From NCBI RefSeq assembly GCF_015776785.2, contig NZ_LFMD02000002.1:428125-492124 (forward strand): 64,000 nucleotides of DNA, read 5' to 3'. Every line of letters begins with the position of its first letter. Within the stretch, counting starts at the first letter, position 1. This stretch comes from Kitasatospora sp. SUK 42 (GTDB taxonomy: Bacteria; Actinomycetota; Actinomycetes; Streptomycetales; Streptomycetaceae). Shown piece after piece: positions 7,756 through 16,543 of the stretch. The notes beneath the pieces are model-generated. The model worked only from the letters and a program-made list of their open reading frames with translations. It made no database searches and had not been told where the DNA came from. A program made the translations under genes and the position numbers.

Positions 7756-7941
7756 ATGGACGCCTTCAAGGCCGGAATCCTGCAGCGCATAGCCAACGCC
7801 GAGCAGGATCTGCACCGCGCGATCGAGGCCGGGGACGAGTTCCTCGCCGAGGTGGAGCAGTCCGAGCTGGACGACCTCCGCCGTCTCGCCGCCGAGCACG
7901 GCGTGGACACGGTGCTGGAGCGCCACCGCACCGCCGCCTGA
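7756..7941 (+). CDS. Small conserved acidic helical protein, unknown function
   Basis: 61 aa from ATG 7756 with AAGGGGG 6 nt upstream. The sequence MDAFKAGILQRIANAEQDLHRA continues as a strongly acidic, likely all-helical chain with heptad-like Leu/Ala spacing. No cysteine, membrane segment or known motif. Codon third positions are GC-rich, as in its neighbours, and strong hairpins follow. It lies alone between cutR (divergent) and the inositol-phosphatase gene (convergent). I do not recognise a function. Confidence 0.75.
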   Translation: MDAFKAGILQRIANAEQDLHRAIEAGDEFLAEVEQSELDDLRRLAAEHGVDTVLERHRTAA

Positions 7942-7982
7942 CCCGACGCCGGTCCTCCGGCACCAGCGGCCCTGCGGGGGCC

Positions 7983-8032
7983 GTGCGAAAAACCAGGCCC
8001 TGACATCCCCCGTATGTCAGGGCTCTTCGCAT
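7983..8032. terminator. First of two stacked hairpins between convergent genes
   Basis: GCCCTGACAT (7997-8006) pairs perfectly with ATGTCAGGGC (8014-8023) across a 7-nt loop. An outer stem TGCGAA/TTCGCA (7984-7989 with 8026-8031) extends it. Confidence 0.8.
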
Positions 8033-8048
8033 GTCCGGGGCCGCCTCG

Positions 8049-8087
8049 GGATCGGGGCCACCCCGGAGTCCGGGGCGGCCCCGATCC
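8049..8087. terminator. Second stacked hairpin between convergent genes
   Basis: GGATCGGGGCC (8049-8059) pairs with GGCCCCGATCC (8077-8087). Inside it CCCCGG (8061-8066) pairs with CCGGGG (8070-8075), with one mismatch between the two stems: about 17 bp around an AGT loop. It serves the minus-strand phosphatase gene and/or the plus-strand small gene. Confidence 0.8.
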
Positions 8088-8110
8088 GGGGGATGCCTGT
8101 GGGCCGGCCG

Positions 8111-8929
8111 TCAGTCGGCCCAGGCGCGCAGCGCGGCCAGCCGCTCCTGGAGCGGCTCGTACACGCCCGGGGCGGCGGCCACGGTCAGCTCGCCGTCCGG
8201 GCCGTGTCCGGGGCGGCCGCCGACCAGGGCGCCGGCCTCGGTGGCGATCAGGCAGCCGGCCGCCCGGTCCCAGGGGGCGAGGCCCCGCTCGTAGTAGCCG
8301 TCCAGCCGCCCGGCGGCCACGTCGCACAGGTCCACCGCGGCCGCCCCGCCCCGGCGGATGTCCCGCACCTCGGGCATCAGGCCCAGCAGCACCTCGGCCT
8401 GGCGCTCCCGCACCGGGCGGACGTAGTTGAAGCCGGTGCCGATCAGCGCCTGTCCCCAGGGCGGGGCCGGGCGGGCGGAGACCGGTCGGCCGTCCAGGCG
8501 GGCGCCACGGCCCAGGACGGCGTGGAACAGCTCGCCGCGGGCCGGGGCGTAGACCACCCCGACGACCGCCCGGCCGTCCACCTCGGCGGCCACGCTGACC
8601 GCCCAGGAGGGCAGCCCGTAGAGGTAGTTGACCGTTCCGTCGAGCGGGTCGACGACCCAGCGCACCCCGCTGGTGCCGGGCCGCTCGGCCCCCTCCTCGC
8701 CGAGGTAGCCGTCCTCGGGGCGGCGGTCGGTGATCAGCTCCAGGAGGAGTTTCTCGGAGGCGAGGTCCATCTCGGTGACCACGTCGACCGGGCTGCTCTT
8801 GGTCCCGGCGACGCCGAGGTCGGCGGGGCGGCCGTCGCGCAGCAGGACGCCGGCCCGGCGGGCCGCGTCCAGGGCGACGTCGAGCAGGTCGTCGAGGAGC
8901 CCGTCAGCGGGCAGGGCGGGGTCAGACAT
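8111..8929 (-). CDS. Inositol monophosphatase family protein
   Basis: 272 aa, standard length. Magnesium-dependent phosphomonoesterase fold: [26 protein letters not shown] supplying the metal-binding Glu (motif GEE), then [17 protein letters not shown] (motif DPxDGT) and the C-terminal [18 protein letters not shown] (WDxAAG). The substrate may be inositol-1-phosphate, histidinol phosphate or a related sugar phosphate; the sequence does not decide. Its start overlaps the end of hemH by 8 nt, so the two are probably co-transcribed. Confidence 0.92.
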   Translation of the reverse strand: MSDPALPADGLLDDLLDVALDAARRAGVLLRDGRPADLGVAGTKSSPVDVVTEMDLASEKLLLELITDRRPEDGYLGEEGAERPGTSGVRWVVDPLDGTVNYLYGLPSWAVSVAAEVDGRAVVGVVYAPARGELFHAVLGRGARLDGRPVSARPAPPWGQALIGTGFNYVRPVRERQAEVLLGLMPEVRDIRRGGAAAVDLCDVAAGRLDGYYERGLAPWDRAAGCLIATEAGALVGGRPGHGPDGELTVAAAPGVYEPLQERLAALRAWAD

Positions 8930-10073
8930 GGCTCTCCTCAGCGGCGGCCGGGCGCGGGGCCCGCGGGTTGGGGCAGCAGGCCACCGCGCACACGTCGTGG
9001 CTGGGGCCGAGGGCGCCGAGGGCGCAGCGGGTCACGCTCTCGCCGCGTTCGGTGGCCGCCCGCTCCAGGACGAGTTCGCGCACGGCGGCGGTGAACCGGG
9101 GGTCGGCGCCGACGGTGGCGGCGCGGGCCACCGGCAGGCCGAGCTCGGCGGCCTTGGCGACGGCCTCGGTGTCGAGGTCGTACTTGACCTCCATGTGGTC
9201 GGAGACGAAGCCGATCGGGACCATCACCACGGCCGGCGCGCCGTCGGCGTGCTGGGCCTCCAGGTGGTCGCAGATGTCGGGTTCCAGCCACGGGATGTGC
9301 GGGGCGCCGCTGCGGCTCTGGAACACCAGCTGCCAGGGCCGGTCGGCCACCCCGGTGCGCTCGGCGACGGCCGCGGCGATCAGCCGGGCCACGTCCAGGT
9401 GCTGGGCGACGTACGCACCGCCGGGCGTGCCACGGGCCGGGTCGTCCGGGGCGCCGGAGGCCTCGGCCATCGTGTCCGGGATGGAGTGGGTGGTGAAAGC
9501 CAGCCTGGCGCCGGGTCGGACGGCCTCGGGCAGCTGCTCCAGGGCGGCCAGGGTGGCGTCGATCATCGGCTCGACGAAGCCGGGGTGGTTGTAGAAGTGC
9601 CTCAGCTTGTCGACGGTCGGCGCCGGGCGGCCCTCCTCGGCGAGGGCGGCCAGCGCGTCGGCCAGGTTCTCCCGGTACTGGCGGCAGCCCGAGTAGCCGG
9701 CGTAGGCGCTGGTGGCGAGCACGGCGATCCGGCGGTGGCCGTCGGCGGCCATCTCCCGCAGGGTGTCCACCAGGTAGGGCGCCCAGTTCCGGTTGCCCCA
9801 GTAGACCGGCAGGTCCAACCCGTGCTCGGTGAAGTCCTTGCGCAGGGCGGCGAGCAGTTCGCGGTTCTGCCCGTTGATCGGGCTGACCCCGCCGAACATG
9901 AAGTAGTGCTTGCCCACCTCCTTCAGCCGCTCCTTGGGGATCCCGCGGCCGTGGGTGACGTTCTCCAGGAACGGGACGACGTCCTCGGGGGCCTCGGGGC
10001 CGCCGAAGGAGAGCAGCAGGAGGGCGTCGTACGGGGCGGCGCCGGAGGGGGAGGGTTTGCGCGCGTCGGACAT
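8922..10073 (-). CDS. hemH: Ferrochelatase (coproporphyrin ferrochelatase type)
   Basis: 383 aa from ATG 10073; upstream residues lack a ribosome binding site while AGGATCGG precedes this ATG. Starts with [22 protein letters not shown], typical of ferrochelatases. It contains [12 protein letters not shown], the catalytic-His region [14 protein letters not shown], and [21 protein letters not shown]-terminal cysteine cluster ([20 protein letters not shown]) is the [2Fe-2S] signature of actinobacterial enzymes. Actinobacteria use the coproporphyrin-dependent haem route, so iron is probably inserted into coproporphyrin III (name cpfC in that scheme). First gene of a pair with the phosphatase gene. 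Confidence 0.94.
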   Translation of the reverse strand: MSDARKPSPSGAAPYDALLLLSFGGPEAPEDVVPFLENVTHGRGIPKERLKEVGKHYFMFGGVSPINGQNRELLAALRKDFTEHGLDLPVYWGNRNWAPYLVDTLREMAADGHRRIAVLATSAYAGYSGCRQYRENLADALAALAEEGRPAPTVDKLRHFYNHPGFVEPMIDATLAALEQLPEAVRPGARLAFTTHSIPDTMAEASGAPDDPARGTPGGAYVAQHLDVARLIAAAVAERTGVADRPWQLVFQSRSGAPHIPWLEPDICDHLEAQHADGAPAVVMVPIGFVSDHMEVKYDLDTEAVAKAAELGLPVARAATVGADPRFTAAVRELVLERAATERGESVTRCALGALGPSHDVCAVACCPNPRAPRPAAAEESHV

Positions 10074-10202
10074 GGCACCGATCCTGCCACTGAGGGGCCG
10101 GGCATCGGCGCCGGGGCCGCACGGGTGTCCGGAAAATACCATTTGCCAAGGTACGTAAGCTGTGTTCGCCAGCCTTGTTCCTTACCCCCGCCCGGAGCTC
10201 CC

Positions 10203-11471
10203 GTGCTGTCCAGCTACCGCCAGATATTCGCCTCCCCCGGCACTCTGGCCTTCTCCACCACCGGCTTCGTCTCCCGGATGCCGATCTCCATGACCGGCAT
10301 CGGCATCGTGACCATGCTGTCCCAACTCCGCGGCTCGTACGGAGTGGCGGGCCTGGTCTCCGCGGTCCTCGCGATCTCCGCCGCGATCCTCGGCCCGCAG
10401 GTCTCCCGGCTGGTGGACCGGCACGGGCAGAGCCGGGTCATCGTCCCCGCCATGGTGATCACCGTCGTCGCCGTCACCGGCCTGCTGCTCTGCGCCCGCA
10501 TGGAGGCGCCGGACTGGACGCTGTTCGTCTTCGCCGCCGGCATGGGCGTGATGCCGAGCACCGGTGCGATGGTCCGCGCCCGCTGGGCCCACCTCTACCG
10601 CGACGACACCGACAAGCTCCACACCGCCTACTCCTTCGAGGCCGTGGTCGACGAGGTCTGCTTCATCGTCGGCCCGATCCTGTCCATCGGCCTGGCCACC
10701 TCCGTCTTCCCCGAGGCCGGCGTGCTGCTCGCCGGGATCTTCCTCACCATCGGCGTCCTGCTGTTCGCCGGGCAGCGCGCCACCGAGCCACCGGTCCATC
10801 CGGCCACCCGGCACCAGGGCGGATCGGTCATCCTCAACCGCGGCCTGCAGGTGCTGATCCTGACCTTCGTCGCCACCGGCGCGATCTTCGGCTCGGTCGA
10901 GGTGGTCACCGTCGCCTTCGCCGAGGCCGAGGGGCACAAGTCCGTCTCCAGCGTGATCCTCGCGCTGTGGGCGCTCGGCTCCTGCCTGGCCGGGGTGGTC
11001 TTCGGCACCCTCAAGCTCACCGGCTCGATGGCCGTGCGCTTCCTCGGCGGCGTCCTGTTCATGGCGGTCAGCATGGTGCCGCTGCTGCTGGTCGCCCACG
11101 CGGTGCACGGCGTCGGCGGGCTGGTCGCGGTCGGCGCCGCGCTGCTGGTGGCCGGCATCGCCATCTCCCCCACCCTGATCACGGCGATGGCCCTGGTCGA
11201 GCGGCTGGTCCCGGCCGCCCAGCTGACCGAGGGCATGACCTGGACCACCACCGGCCTCGCCCTCGGCGTCGCGGCCGGCTCCTCGGCCGGCGGCTGGGTG
11301 GTCGACGCCTCCGGCGCCGCCGCCGGCTACTGGGTGCCGCTGGCCGCCGGAGTGCTCGGAGTCGTCGCCGCGCTGGCCGGACTCCGCCGACTGCGCGCCG
11401 GACTCGCCACCGAAGCCCCCGCCGACGTGGCCTCCGCATCGGTCGAACGACCCGTAGACGCCGAACGGTGA
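10203..11471 (+). CDS. MFS transporter, 12 TM
   Basis: 422 aa from GTG 10203, chosen because CGGAG lies 6 nt upstream; the 913-codon open frame reading through hemH antisense is an artefact of GC-rich DNA. Twelve hydrophobic helices, with the MFS loop-2/3 signature RLVDRHGQSRVIVPA after TM2. The substrate is not predictable; this exporter subfamily is common in Streptomyces. It is divergent from hemH with about 130 bp between them, and an 11485-11516 hairpin closes it off. Confidence 0.88.
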   Translation: MLSSYRQIFASPGTLAFSTTGFVSRMPISMTGIGIVTMLSQLRGSYGVAGLVSAVLAISAAILGPQVSRLVDRHGQSRVIVPAMVITVVAVTGLLLCARMEAPDWTLFVFAAGMGVMPSTGAMVRARWAHLYRDDTDKLHTAYSFEAVVDEVCFIVGPILSIGLATSVFPEAGVLLAGIFLTIGVLLFAGQRATEPPVHPATRHQGGSVILNRGLQVLILTFVATGAIFGSVEVVTVAFAEAEGHKSVSSVILALWALGSCLAGVVFGTLKLTGSMAVRFLGGVLFMAVSMVPLLLVAHAVHGVGGLVAVGAALLVAGIAISPTLITAMALVERLVPAAQLTEGMTWTTTGLALGVAAGSSAGGWVVDASGAAAGYWVPLAAGVLGVVAALAGLRRLRAGLATEAPADVASASVERPVDAER

Positions 11472-11484
11472 ACTGACTAATCTC

Positions 11485-11516
11485 GCCCTACCCGTGGGCC
11501 TACCCGCGGGTAGGGC
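11485..11516 (+). terminator. Hairpin after the MFS gene
   Basis: GCCCTACCCG (11485-11494) and CGGGTAGGGC (11507-11516), a perfect 10-bp stem, 14 bp past the MFS stop. Confidence 0.7.
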
Positions 11517-11607
11517 CTGCCTCCCGGACCCCGTGGACGGGCCCTGGGCGGCCGCGCCGCCCCGGACCGCGCCGAACCGTTCGGCCACGGAGTCAGGAGG
11601 CAGCGCA

Positions 11608-12930
11608 ATGCCCCAGGCCAGCACCGCGACCCACACCCGGTGGACCAACTGGGCCGGCAACCAGAGCGCCCGGCCCGCCCGGACCGCCACCCCCGGCACC
11701 GCGGAGGAACTGGCCAAGGAGATCCTGCGCGCCGCCGAACAGGGCCGCGGCGTCAAGGCCGTCGGCTCCGGCCACTCCTTCACCGCGATCGCCTCGGCCG
11801 ACGACGGCCTGCTGATCCGCCCGCACGCGCTCACCGCCGTCCGCGAGCTCGACCGCGAGGCCGGCACCATCACCGTCGAGTCCGGCCTCCCGCTCCACCG
11901 CCTCAACCGGATCCTCACCGCCGAGGGCCTCTCCCTCACCAACATGGGCGACATCGAGGTCCAGACCGTCGCCGGAGCCACCAGCACCGGCACCCACGGC
12001 ACCGGCCGGGACTCCGGCTCGCTCGCCGCCCAGATCCGCGCCCTGGAGATCGTCCTCGCCGACGGCACCGTCCGGCGCTGCTCCCCCACCGAGAACCCCC
12101 GGCTCTTCCAGGGCGCCCGGCTCGGCCTCGGCGCCCTCGGCGTGATCACCGCCCTCACCTTCGGCGTCGAACCGGCCTTCCTGCTCACCGCGCACGAGCA
12201 GCCGATGGGCTTCGACGAGGTGCTGGAGCGCCTCGACGACCTCACGGCCGTCAACGAGCACTTCGAGTTCTACTGGTTCCCGCACACCGACCGCTGCTCC
12301 ACCAAGCGCAACAACCGCAGCCAGGGCCCGGCCGCCCCGCTGCCCCGGTTCAAGGAGTGGCTGGAGGACGACTTCCTCTCCAACACCGTCTGGGAGGGCG
12401 CCTGCCGGGTCGGCCGCCGCTTCCCCGGCTCGATACCCGCCATCGCCTCGCTCGCCAGCCGTGCCTGGTCCGACCGCAGCTACACCGACACCGCGTACAA
12501 GGTCTTCACCAGCCCGCGCAAGGTCCGCTTCGTGGAGATGGAGTACGCCGTCCCGCGCGCGGCCGTCGCCGAGGTGCTGCGCGAGCTCAAGGCCCTGGTC
12601 GAGCGCTCCGACTGGAAGATCGGCTTCCCCGTCGAGGTGCGCTTCGCCCCCGCCGACGACCTCTGGCTCTCCACCGCCTCCGGCCGGGACAGCGCCTACG
12701 TCGCCGTCCACCTCTACCGGGGCACCGCCGACCAGGGCTACTTCACCGGCGTCGAACGGCTGATGACCGCCCATCAGGGCCGCCCGCACTGGGGCAAGCT
12801 GCACACCCGCGACGCCGAGTACCTGGCCGGCGTCTACCCCCACTTCGGCGACTTCACCGCGCTGCGCGACGAGGTCGACCCGCAGCGCGTCTTCGGCAAC
12901 GACTACCTGCGGCGCGTCCTCGGCGACTGA
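11608..12930 (+). CDS. FAD-linked D-arabinono-1,4-lactone/alditol oxidase family protein
   Basis: 440 aa from ATG 11608 with AGGAGG at a 7-nt spacing. N-terminal PCMH-type FAD domain (about 15-180) with VGSGHSFTAIA, where the His is the usual covalent FAD attachment site, and VAGATSTGTHGTG. C-terminal ALO domain (about 190-438) with EFYWFPHTDR and RPHWGKLHTRD, the HWGK motif of sugar-lactone oxidases. Such enzymes oxidise alditols or aldonolactones to give H2O2 (alditol oxidase) or ascorbate-like products. Exact substrate uncertain. Single-gene unit between the MFS hairpin and a convergent membrane-protein gene. Confidence 0.88.
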   Translation: MPQASTATHTRWTNWAGNQSARPARTATPGTAEELAKEILRAAEQGRGVKAVGSGHSFTAIASADDGLLIRPHALTAVRELDREAGTITVESGLPLHRLNRILTAEGLSLTNMGDIEVQTVAGATSTGTHGTGRDSGSLAAQIRALEIVLADGTVRRCSPTENPRLFQGARLGLGALGVITALTFGVEPAFLLTAHEQPMGFDEVLERLDDLTAVNEHFEFYWFPHTDRCSTKRNNRSQGPAAPLPRFKEWLEDDFLSNTVWEGACRVGRRFPGSIPAIASLASRAWSDRSYTDTAYKVFTSPRKVRFVEMEYAVPRAAVAEVLRELKALVERSDWKIGFPVEVRFAPADDLWLSTASGRDSAYVAVHLYRGTADQGYFTGVERLMTAHQGRPHWGKLHTRDAEYLAGVYPHFGDFTALRDEVDPQRVFGNDYLRRVLGD

Positions 12931-12964
12931 GGCGATCGGCGGCCGGGGCGATCGGCCTGGGCGA

Positions 12965-13843
12965 TCACGGGGTGCCGGTCGCGGGCGGCGGGACCACCGG
13001 CACGTGCGCGGGCGCGCTGCTCGGTACGGGCGGCTGCGGGGTGGCCTCACCGGTGGGCCTGCCGCCGCCCGCCGACGGGGAGGCCCCGGCCGACGGGGTC
13101 GCGCTCGGGCCCGCCGAGGGCGAGGCGCCGCCGCCGTGCTCGCCGGTGCCGTGCTCGCCCGTGCCACCGCTCGGGGTGCCGCCCGGCTCCCGGCTCGGCC
13201 GCGTGGTGGCCGGGGCCGACGCGCCGCCGGAGGGCGTGGACTCCGGGCCGCGCCCTCCGCCACCGGTGGACGGCCGCTCCGAGGGCGCGTCCTGCGGGGT
13301 GGAGGACTTGGGCTTCACCGTGCCGCCGAAGGACGTCCCGTTGCCGGACTCGCCCTTCACCGTCGCCGACACCGGCTGCCCGGTGGCCAGCTCGAACACC
13401 ACGATCGGCGTCATCGCCAGCAGGAACACCAGCCCGGACACCGCCGCGTAGGTCTTCCAGGTCCACCGCCGACGCGCCCGCACCACCTGCGGCGCGTTCC
13501 ACTCCGAGGAGACCGCCGACGGCCCGGCGGGGGTCGGCGCCGGCTCCGCCGACTCGACCGGCACCTGGCGCAGCGTGTTCGCGGTCTGGTTCGGCCCCCG
13601 GTCCACCACCTCGCGCAGCTGCTCGCCGGTCCGCCTGAAGAGGTGCTGGAACAGCGCACCACCCGTGGTCGCGCCCACGCTGACCACGGCCGCGCCCATG
13701 ATCGTGCCGTACACGCCGAGTTCGGAGGCGAGCAGCGCACCCACCACCGTGGCCAGCGCGCTCGCCGCGACCTGAGCCACACTCAGATCGATCCGCCTGC
13801 GCTCCTTCTTGCCGCCCTCCTCGGCGGGGCTCCGCTCCGGCAT
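12965..13843 (-). CDS. Conserved membrane protein with Pro/Ser/Gly-rich extracytoplasmic tail
   Basis: 292 aa from ATG 13843 (GAGGG 6 nt upstream). Short charged N-terminus with KKERRR, a hydrophobic Gly/Ala segment VAASALATVVGALLASELG extending to about 65, a cytoplasmic linker with RRTGEQLREVVDRG, then a single TM helix TYAAVSGLVFLLAMTPIVV (about 130-152). The last 130 residues are low complexity (STGGGGRGPES, SPSAGPSATPSAG repeats), typical of wall-spanning tails. No known domain. It is divergent from sepH, so the long leader between them is shared. Confidence 0.78.
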   Translation of the reverse strand: MPERSPAEEGGKKERRRIDLSVAQVAASALATVVGALLASELGVYGTIMGAAVVSVGATTGGALFQHLFRRTGEQLREVVDRGPNQTANTLRQVPVESAEPAPTPAGPSAVSSEWNAPQVVRARRRWTWKTYAAVSGLVFLLAMTPIVVFELATGQPVSATVKGESGNGTSFGGTVKPKSSTPQDAPSERPSTGGGGRGPESTPSGGASAPATTRPSREPGGTPSGGTGEHGTGEHGGGASPSAGPSATPSAGASPSAGGGRPTGEATPQPPVPSSAPAHVPVVPPPATGTP

Positions 13844-14394
13844 CAACATCCCTCGGTCCGTACGACTGTTCTTCGAACAAGCCACTCCATCTTGCCCAAA
13901 GAAGGACACAAGGGACGAAAATGCGGTTCTCCCCGCCCGGTTTGTGTGAAGATGATCACCGTTCACCGGACGGTGGTCCGCCATTGGGGGTGCGCGCTCT
14001 TGAGATTCCCGTGAATCGCGGGAGACTTGAGCGGCGAGCCGCCCCTCTGGTTGCCACGAATGGAGTACTGTTCGTAAAGCCCGAGCCTTGGGTCGACTTG
14101 TCGACTGTGCCTACACCGACAGCTTGACGAAGAGCCACGGAACGGGCACGCACGGCGACGCCCGTCCCGGATCGTCGCGAGTCACTCCGCGTGCGAGGAG
14201 GGCCGGGACACCCAGGCGCGACGTCGACGGATGACGTGGCAAAAAGGCAACCGTGCCACAGCGGCGTGCGCGGGCGTGAGCCCGACACGCCGGGGAACTC
14301 AGCAAGGTTGTGGCCAGTCGCGAGTGGGCAGGCCACACTCAGTACGGGAGCAGCGACGCAGGTGACGTCGGCAGGCACCACCCGGGAGGTAACC
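13844..14394. other. Long divergent region between the membrane-protein gene and sepH
   Basis: 551 bp, no supported gene. Visible items: dyad TGTTC-TTC-GAACA just upstream of the membrane-protein gene; ACGAA/TTCGT around 14058-14077; GTCGACTTGTCGAC near 14092-14105; and a GCCACACTCAG region before the sepH ribosome binding site. The sepH mRNA may have a leader of several hundred nt. I see no riboswitch consensus that I can name. Confidence 0.5.
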
Positions 14395-15435
14395 GTGCCC
14401 GAACTGCGGGTTGTGGCCGTCAGCAACGACGGCACACGGCTGGTGCTCAAGGCTGCCGACAGCACGGAGTACACCCTTCCCATCGACGAGCGGCTGCGCG
14501 CCGCCATCCGCGGCGACCGGCCGCGCCTCGGCCAGATCGAGATCGAGGTCGAGAGCCACCTGCGCCCCCGGGACATCCAGGCCCGGATACGAGCCGGTGC
14601 CTCCGCTGAGGAGGTCGCGCAGGCCGCCGGCATCTCCGTCGACCGGGTCCGCCGCTTCGAGGGGCCGGTCCTCGCCGAACGCGCCTTCATGGCCGAACGC
14701 GCCCGCAAGACCGCGATCCGCCGCAACGGCGAATCCCCCGGGCCGCAGCTCGGCGAGGCCGTGGCCGAGCGGCTCGCGCTGCGCGGCGCCGAGAAGGACA
14801 CCGAGCGCTGGGACTCCTGGCGGCGCGACGACGGCACCTGGGAGGTCATCCTCTCCTACCGGGCCGACGGCGAGGGCCGCTCCGCGTCCTGGACGTACGA
14901 CCCGCCCCGGCGCCTGGTCCAGCCCAACGACGACGAGGCCCGCGCGCTGATCGGCGAGAGCGTCGAGCGCGAGGAGGACTCGGTCTTCCCGTTCATCCCG
15001 CGGATCGCCCGGCTCCCCCAGGACCGGCCGCCCCGCCCGATGATCGACCGGCCCTCGGCCGACCGCATCATGTCGGCCCGCGAGGTCCGCGAGTCGCGGG
15101 AGGCCACCGCCGAGTCCCGGGACTCGCTGACCAGCCTGCTCGACGTGGTTCCCGCCTTCCGCGGCGACCTCGCCGTCGGCGCCACCCCGATCGAACCGTT
15201 GCCCGCCGAGGTCACCGAGGAGGGCGAGGAGTCGGCCGCGGCCGCCCCGGCGGTCGGCGCGGGCTCGGCCTACGCCGACATCCTGATGCCGCGCGCCGTC
15301 GCCCCGCACCGCGAGCGACTGGTCGGCACCACCGACCGGCAAGCCGAGGCGGACGGCGTCCGACCCGGCCGCCGGGCCACCGTGCCCAGCTGGGACGAGA
15401 TCGTCTTCGGCAGCCGGCGCAAGAAGCAGGAGTAG
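14395..15435 (+). CDS. sepH: Septation protein SepH (FtsZ-associated)
   Basis: 346 aa from GTG 14395, preceded by GGGAGG at 5-6 nt. N-terminal DUF3071 helix-turn-helix domain: VPELRVVAVSNDGTRLVLK, then LRPRDIQARIRAGASAEEVA and AAGISVDRVRRFEGPVLAERA. A long charged, probably disordered middle follows, and the C-terminus ends PSWDEIVFGSRRKK, the conserved SepH tail. SepH stimulates FtsZ assembly in sporulation septation; its helix-turn-helix region is needed for FtsZ filament bundling rather than DNA binding. Single-gene unit with a 20-bp terminator. Confidence 0.93.
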   Translation: MPELRVVAVSNDGTRLVLKAADSTEYTLPIDERLRAAIRGDRPRLGQIEIEVESHLRPRDIQARIRAGASAEEVAQAAGISVDRVRRFEGPVLAERAFMAERARKTAIRRNGESPGPQLGEAVAERLALRGAEKDTERWDSWRRDDGTWEVILSYRADGEGRSASWTYDPPRRLVQPNDDEARALIGESVEREEDSVFPFIPRIARLPQDRPPRPMIDRPSADRIMSAREVRESREATAESRDSLTSLLDVVPAFRGDLAVGATPIEPLPAEVTEEGEESAAAAPAVGAGSAYADILMPRAVAPHRERLVGTTDRQAEADGVRPGRRATVPSWDEIVFGSRRKKQE

Positions 15436-15453
15436 GACAGCTGTTAGCAGGGC

Positions 15454-15496
15454 CGTCGAAGGGGCGGGGAGGCCGGGCCTCCCCGCCCCTTCGACG
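15454..15496. terminator. 20-bp perfect bidirectional terminator
   Basis: Positions 15454-15473 pair without mismatch with 15477-15496; the arms begin CGTCGAAGGGG and end CCCCTTCGACG, with a CGG loop. It lies between convergent sepH and the sulfurtransferase gene and is one of the most stable hairpins in the window. Confidence 0.88.
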
Positions 15497-15504
15497 TGTC
15501 CGGG

Positions 15505-16380
15505 CTAGCCCGGCTGGTCGGTCACCGCCACCGGGCGGCCCGGGTCGCTCGACCACTCGCTCCACGAACCCGGGTACAGCGTCGCGTCCAGGCCCGCCAC
15601 CTCCAGCGCCAGGATCTGGTGCGCCGCCGTCACGCCCGAGCCGCAGTACACCGCGGTCCTCCGCTCCCCCGCGCCCAGAGCCCGGAACCGGGCCGCCAGC
15701 TCGGCGGCCGGCCGGAACCGCCCGTCCGGGCCCACGTTCTCGGCCGTCGGCGCCGACACCGCGCCCGGGACGTGCCCGGCCCGCGGGTCCACCGGCTCGG
15801 TCTCGCCCCGGTAGCGCTCCCCCGACCGGGCGTCCAGCAGCAGTCCGTCGCGCGCCCAGGCCGCGGCGCCGTCCGCGTCCACCGTCGGCAGCCGACCCGG
15901 CTCCGGCTCGAAGTCGCCCTGCTCCGGCTCCGGCACCTCGGCCGTCACCGGAAGCCCGGCCGCCCGCCAGGCCGCGAAGCCGCCGTCCAGCACCCGGACG
16001 TCCCGGTGCCCGGCCCAGCGCAGCAGCCACCAGGCCCGGGCCGCCGCCATCGAGGCCGCGCCGTCGTACACGACGACCGGGCGGTCGGCGCTCACCCCGA
16101 AGCGGCGCATCGCGGCGCCGAACTCCTCCGGGTCCGGCAGCGGGTGGCGCCCGCCCCGGCCGGGGGCGCCGGGCGGGGCGGCGAGGTCCCGGTCCAGCTC
16201 GACGAAGTGGGCTCCGGGCAGGTGTCCGGCCCGGTACTCCTCGGCCGCGGTCGGCCCGCCCGGCGCGGCGCCGACCAACTGGTAACGCACGTCCAGCAGC
16301 GCCGGCGGACGCCCGGCGCCGAGCGCCTCGTGCAGCTCGGCCGCGGAGATCAGCGGGGAACCCTCGTTGTAGGTGGTCAT
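15505..16380 (-). CDS. Sulfurtransferase, 3-mercaptopyruvate sulfurtransferase/rhodanese type
   Basis: 291 aa with two rhodanese domains. The N-terminal one (about 12-130: LLDVRYQL, GHLPGAHFVELDRDLA, VVVYDGAASMAAARAWWLL) is non-catalytic. The C-terminal one (about 165-285) has LLDARSGERYRGETEPVD and the active-site loop VYCGSGVTAAHQ. The CGSGVTA hexapeptide is of the mercaptopyruvate type rather than the CRKGVTA of thiosulfate rhodaneses. It transfers sulfur to cyanide, thiols or proteins. Start ATG 16380; an in-frame ATG lies at 16389. Neither has a clear ribosome binding site. Confidence 0.9.
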   Translation of the reverse strand: MTTYNEGSPLISAAELHEALGAGRPPALLDVRYQLVGAAPGGPTAAEEYRAGHLPGAHFVELDRDLAAPPGAPGRGGRHPLPDPEEFGAAMRRFGVSADRPVVVYDGAASMAAARAWWLLRWAGHRDVRVLDGGFAAWRAAGLPVTAEVPEPEQGDFEPEPGRLPTVDADGAAAWARDGLLLDARSGERYRGETEPVDPRAGHVPGAVSAPTAENVGPDGRFRPAAELAARFRALGAGERRTAVYCGSGVTAAHQILALEVAGLDATLYPGSWSEWSSDPGRPVAVTDQPG

Positions 16381-16543
16381 GCCGGTCATTGTCGCGCAGC
16401 ACGACGCACCCGGGCCGCCGCTCTTTTGTGCGCTCTTTGCCGGACTTTCCGCGCGGCCCGAGGGTTGGGCGCGCGCCAGGGTGGAAGCATCACCCTCGCG
16501 CGCGAGGATCCCCGCGCGCCGACCACCCCCGAGGAGGCCCGCA

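Noticed and set aside
8730..10202. N-terminal half of the 913-codon frame ending in the MFS gene
   Set aside because: Antisense to hemH and the phosphatase gene; the MFS protein begins at GTG 10203 with its own ribosome binding site.
14200..14394. Possible c-di-AMP (ydaO) riboswitch upstream of sepH
   Set aside because: I could not match the conserved core motifs; only general GC-rich dyads are visible.
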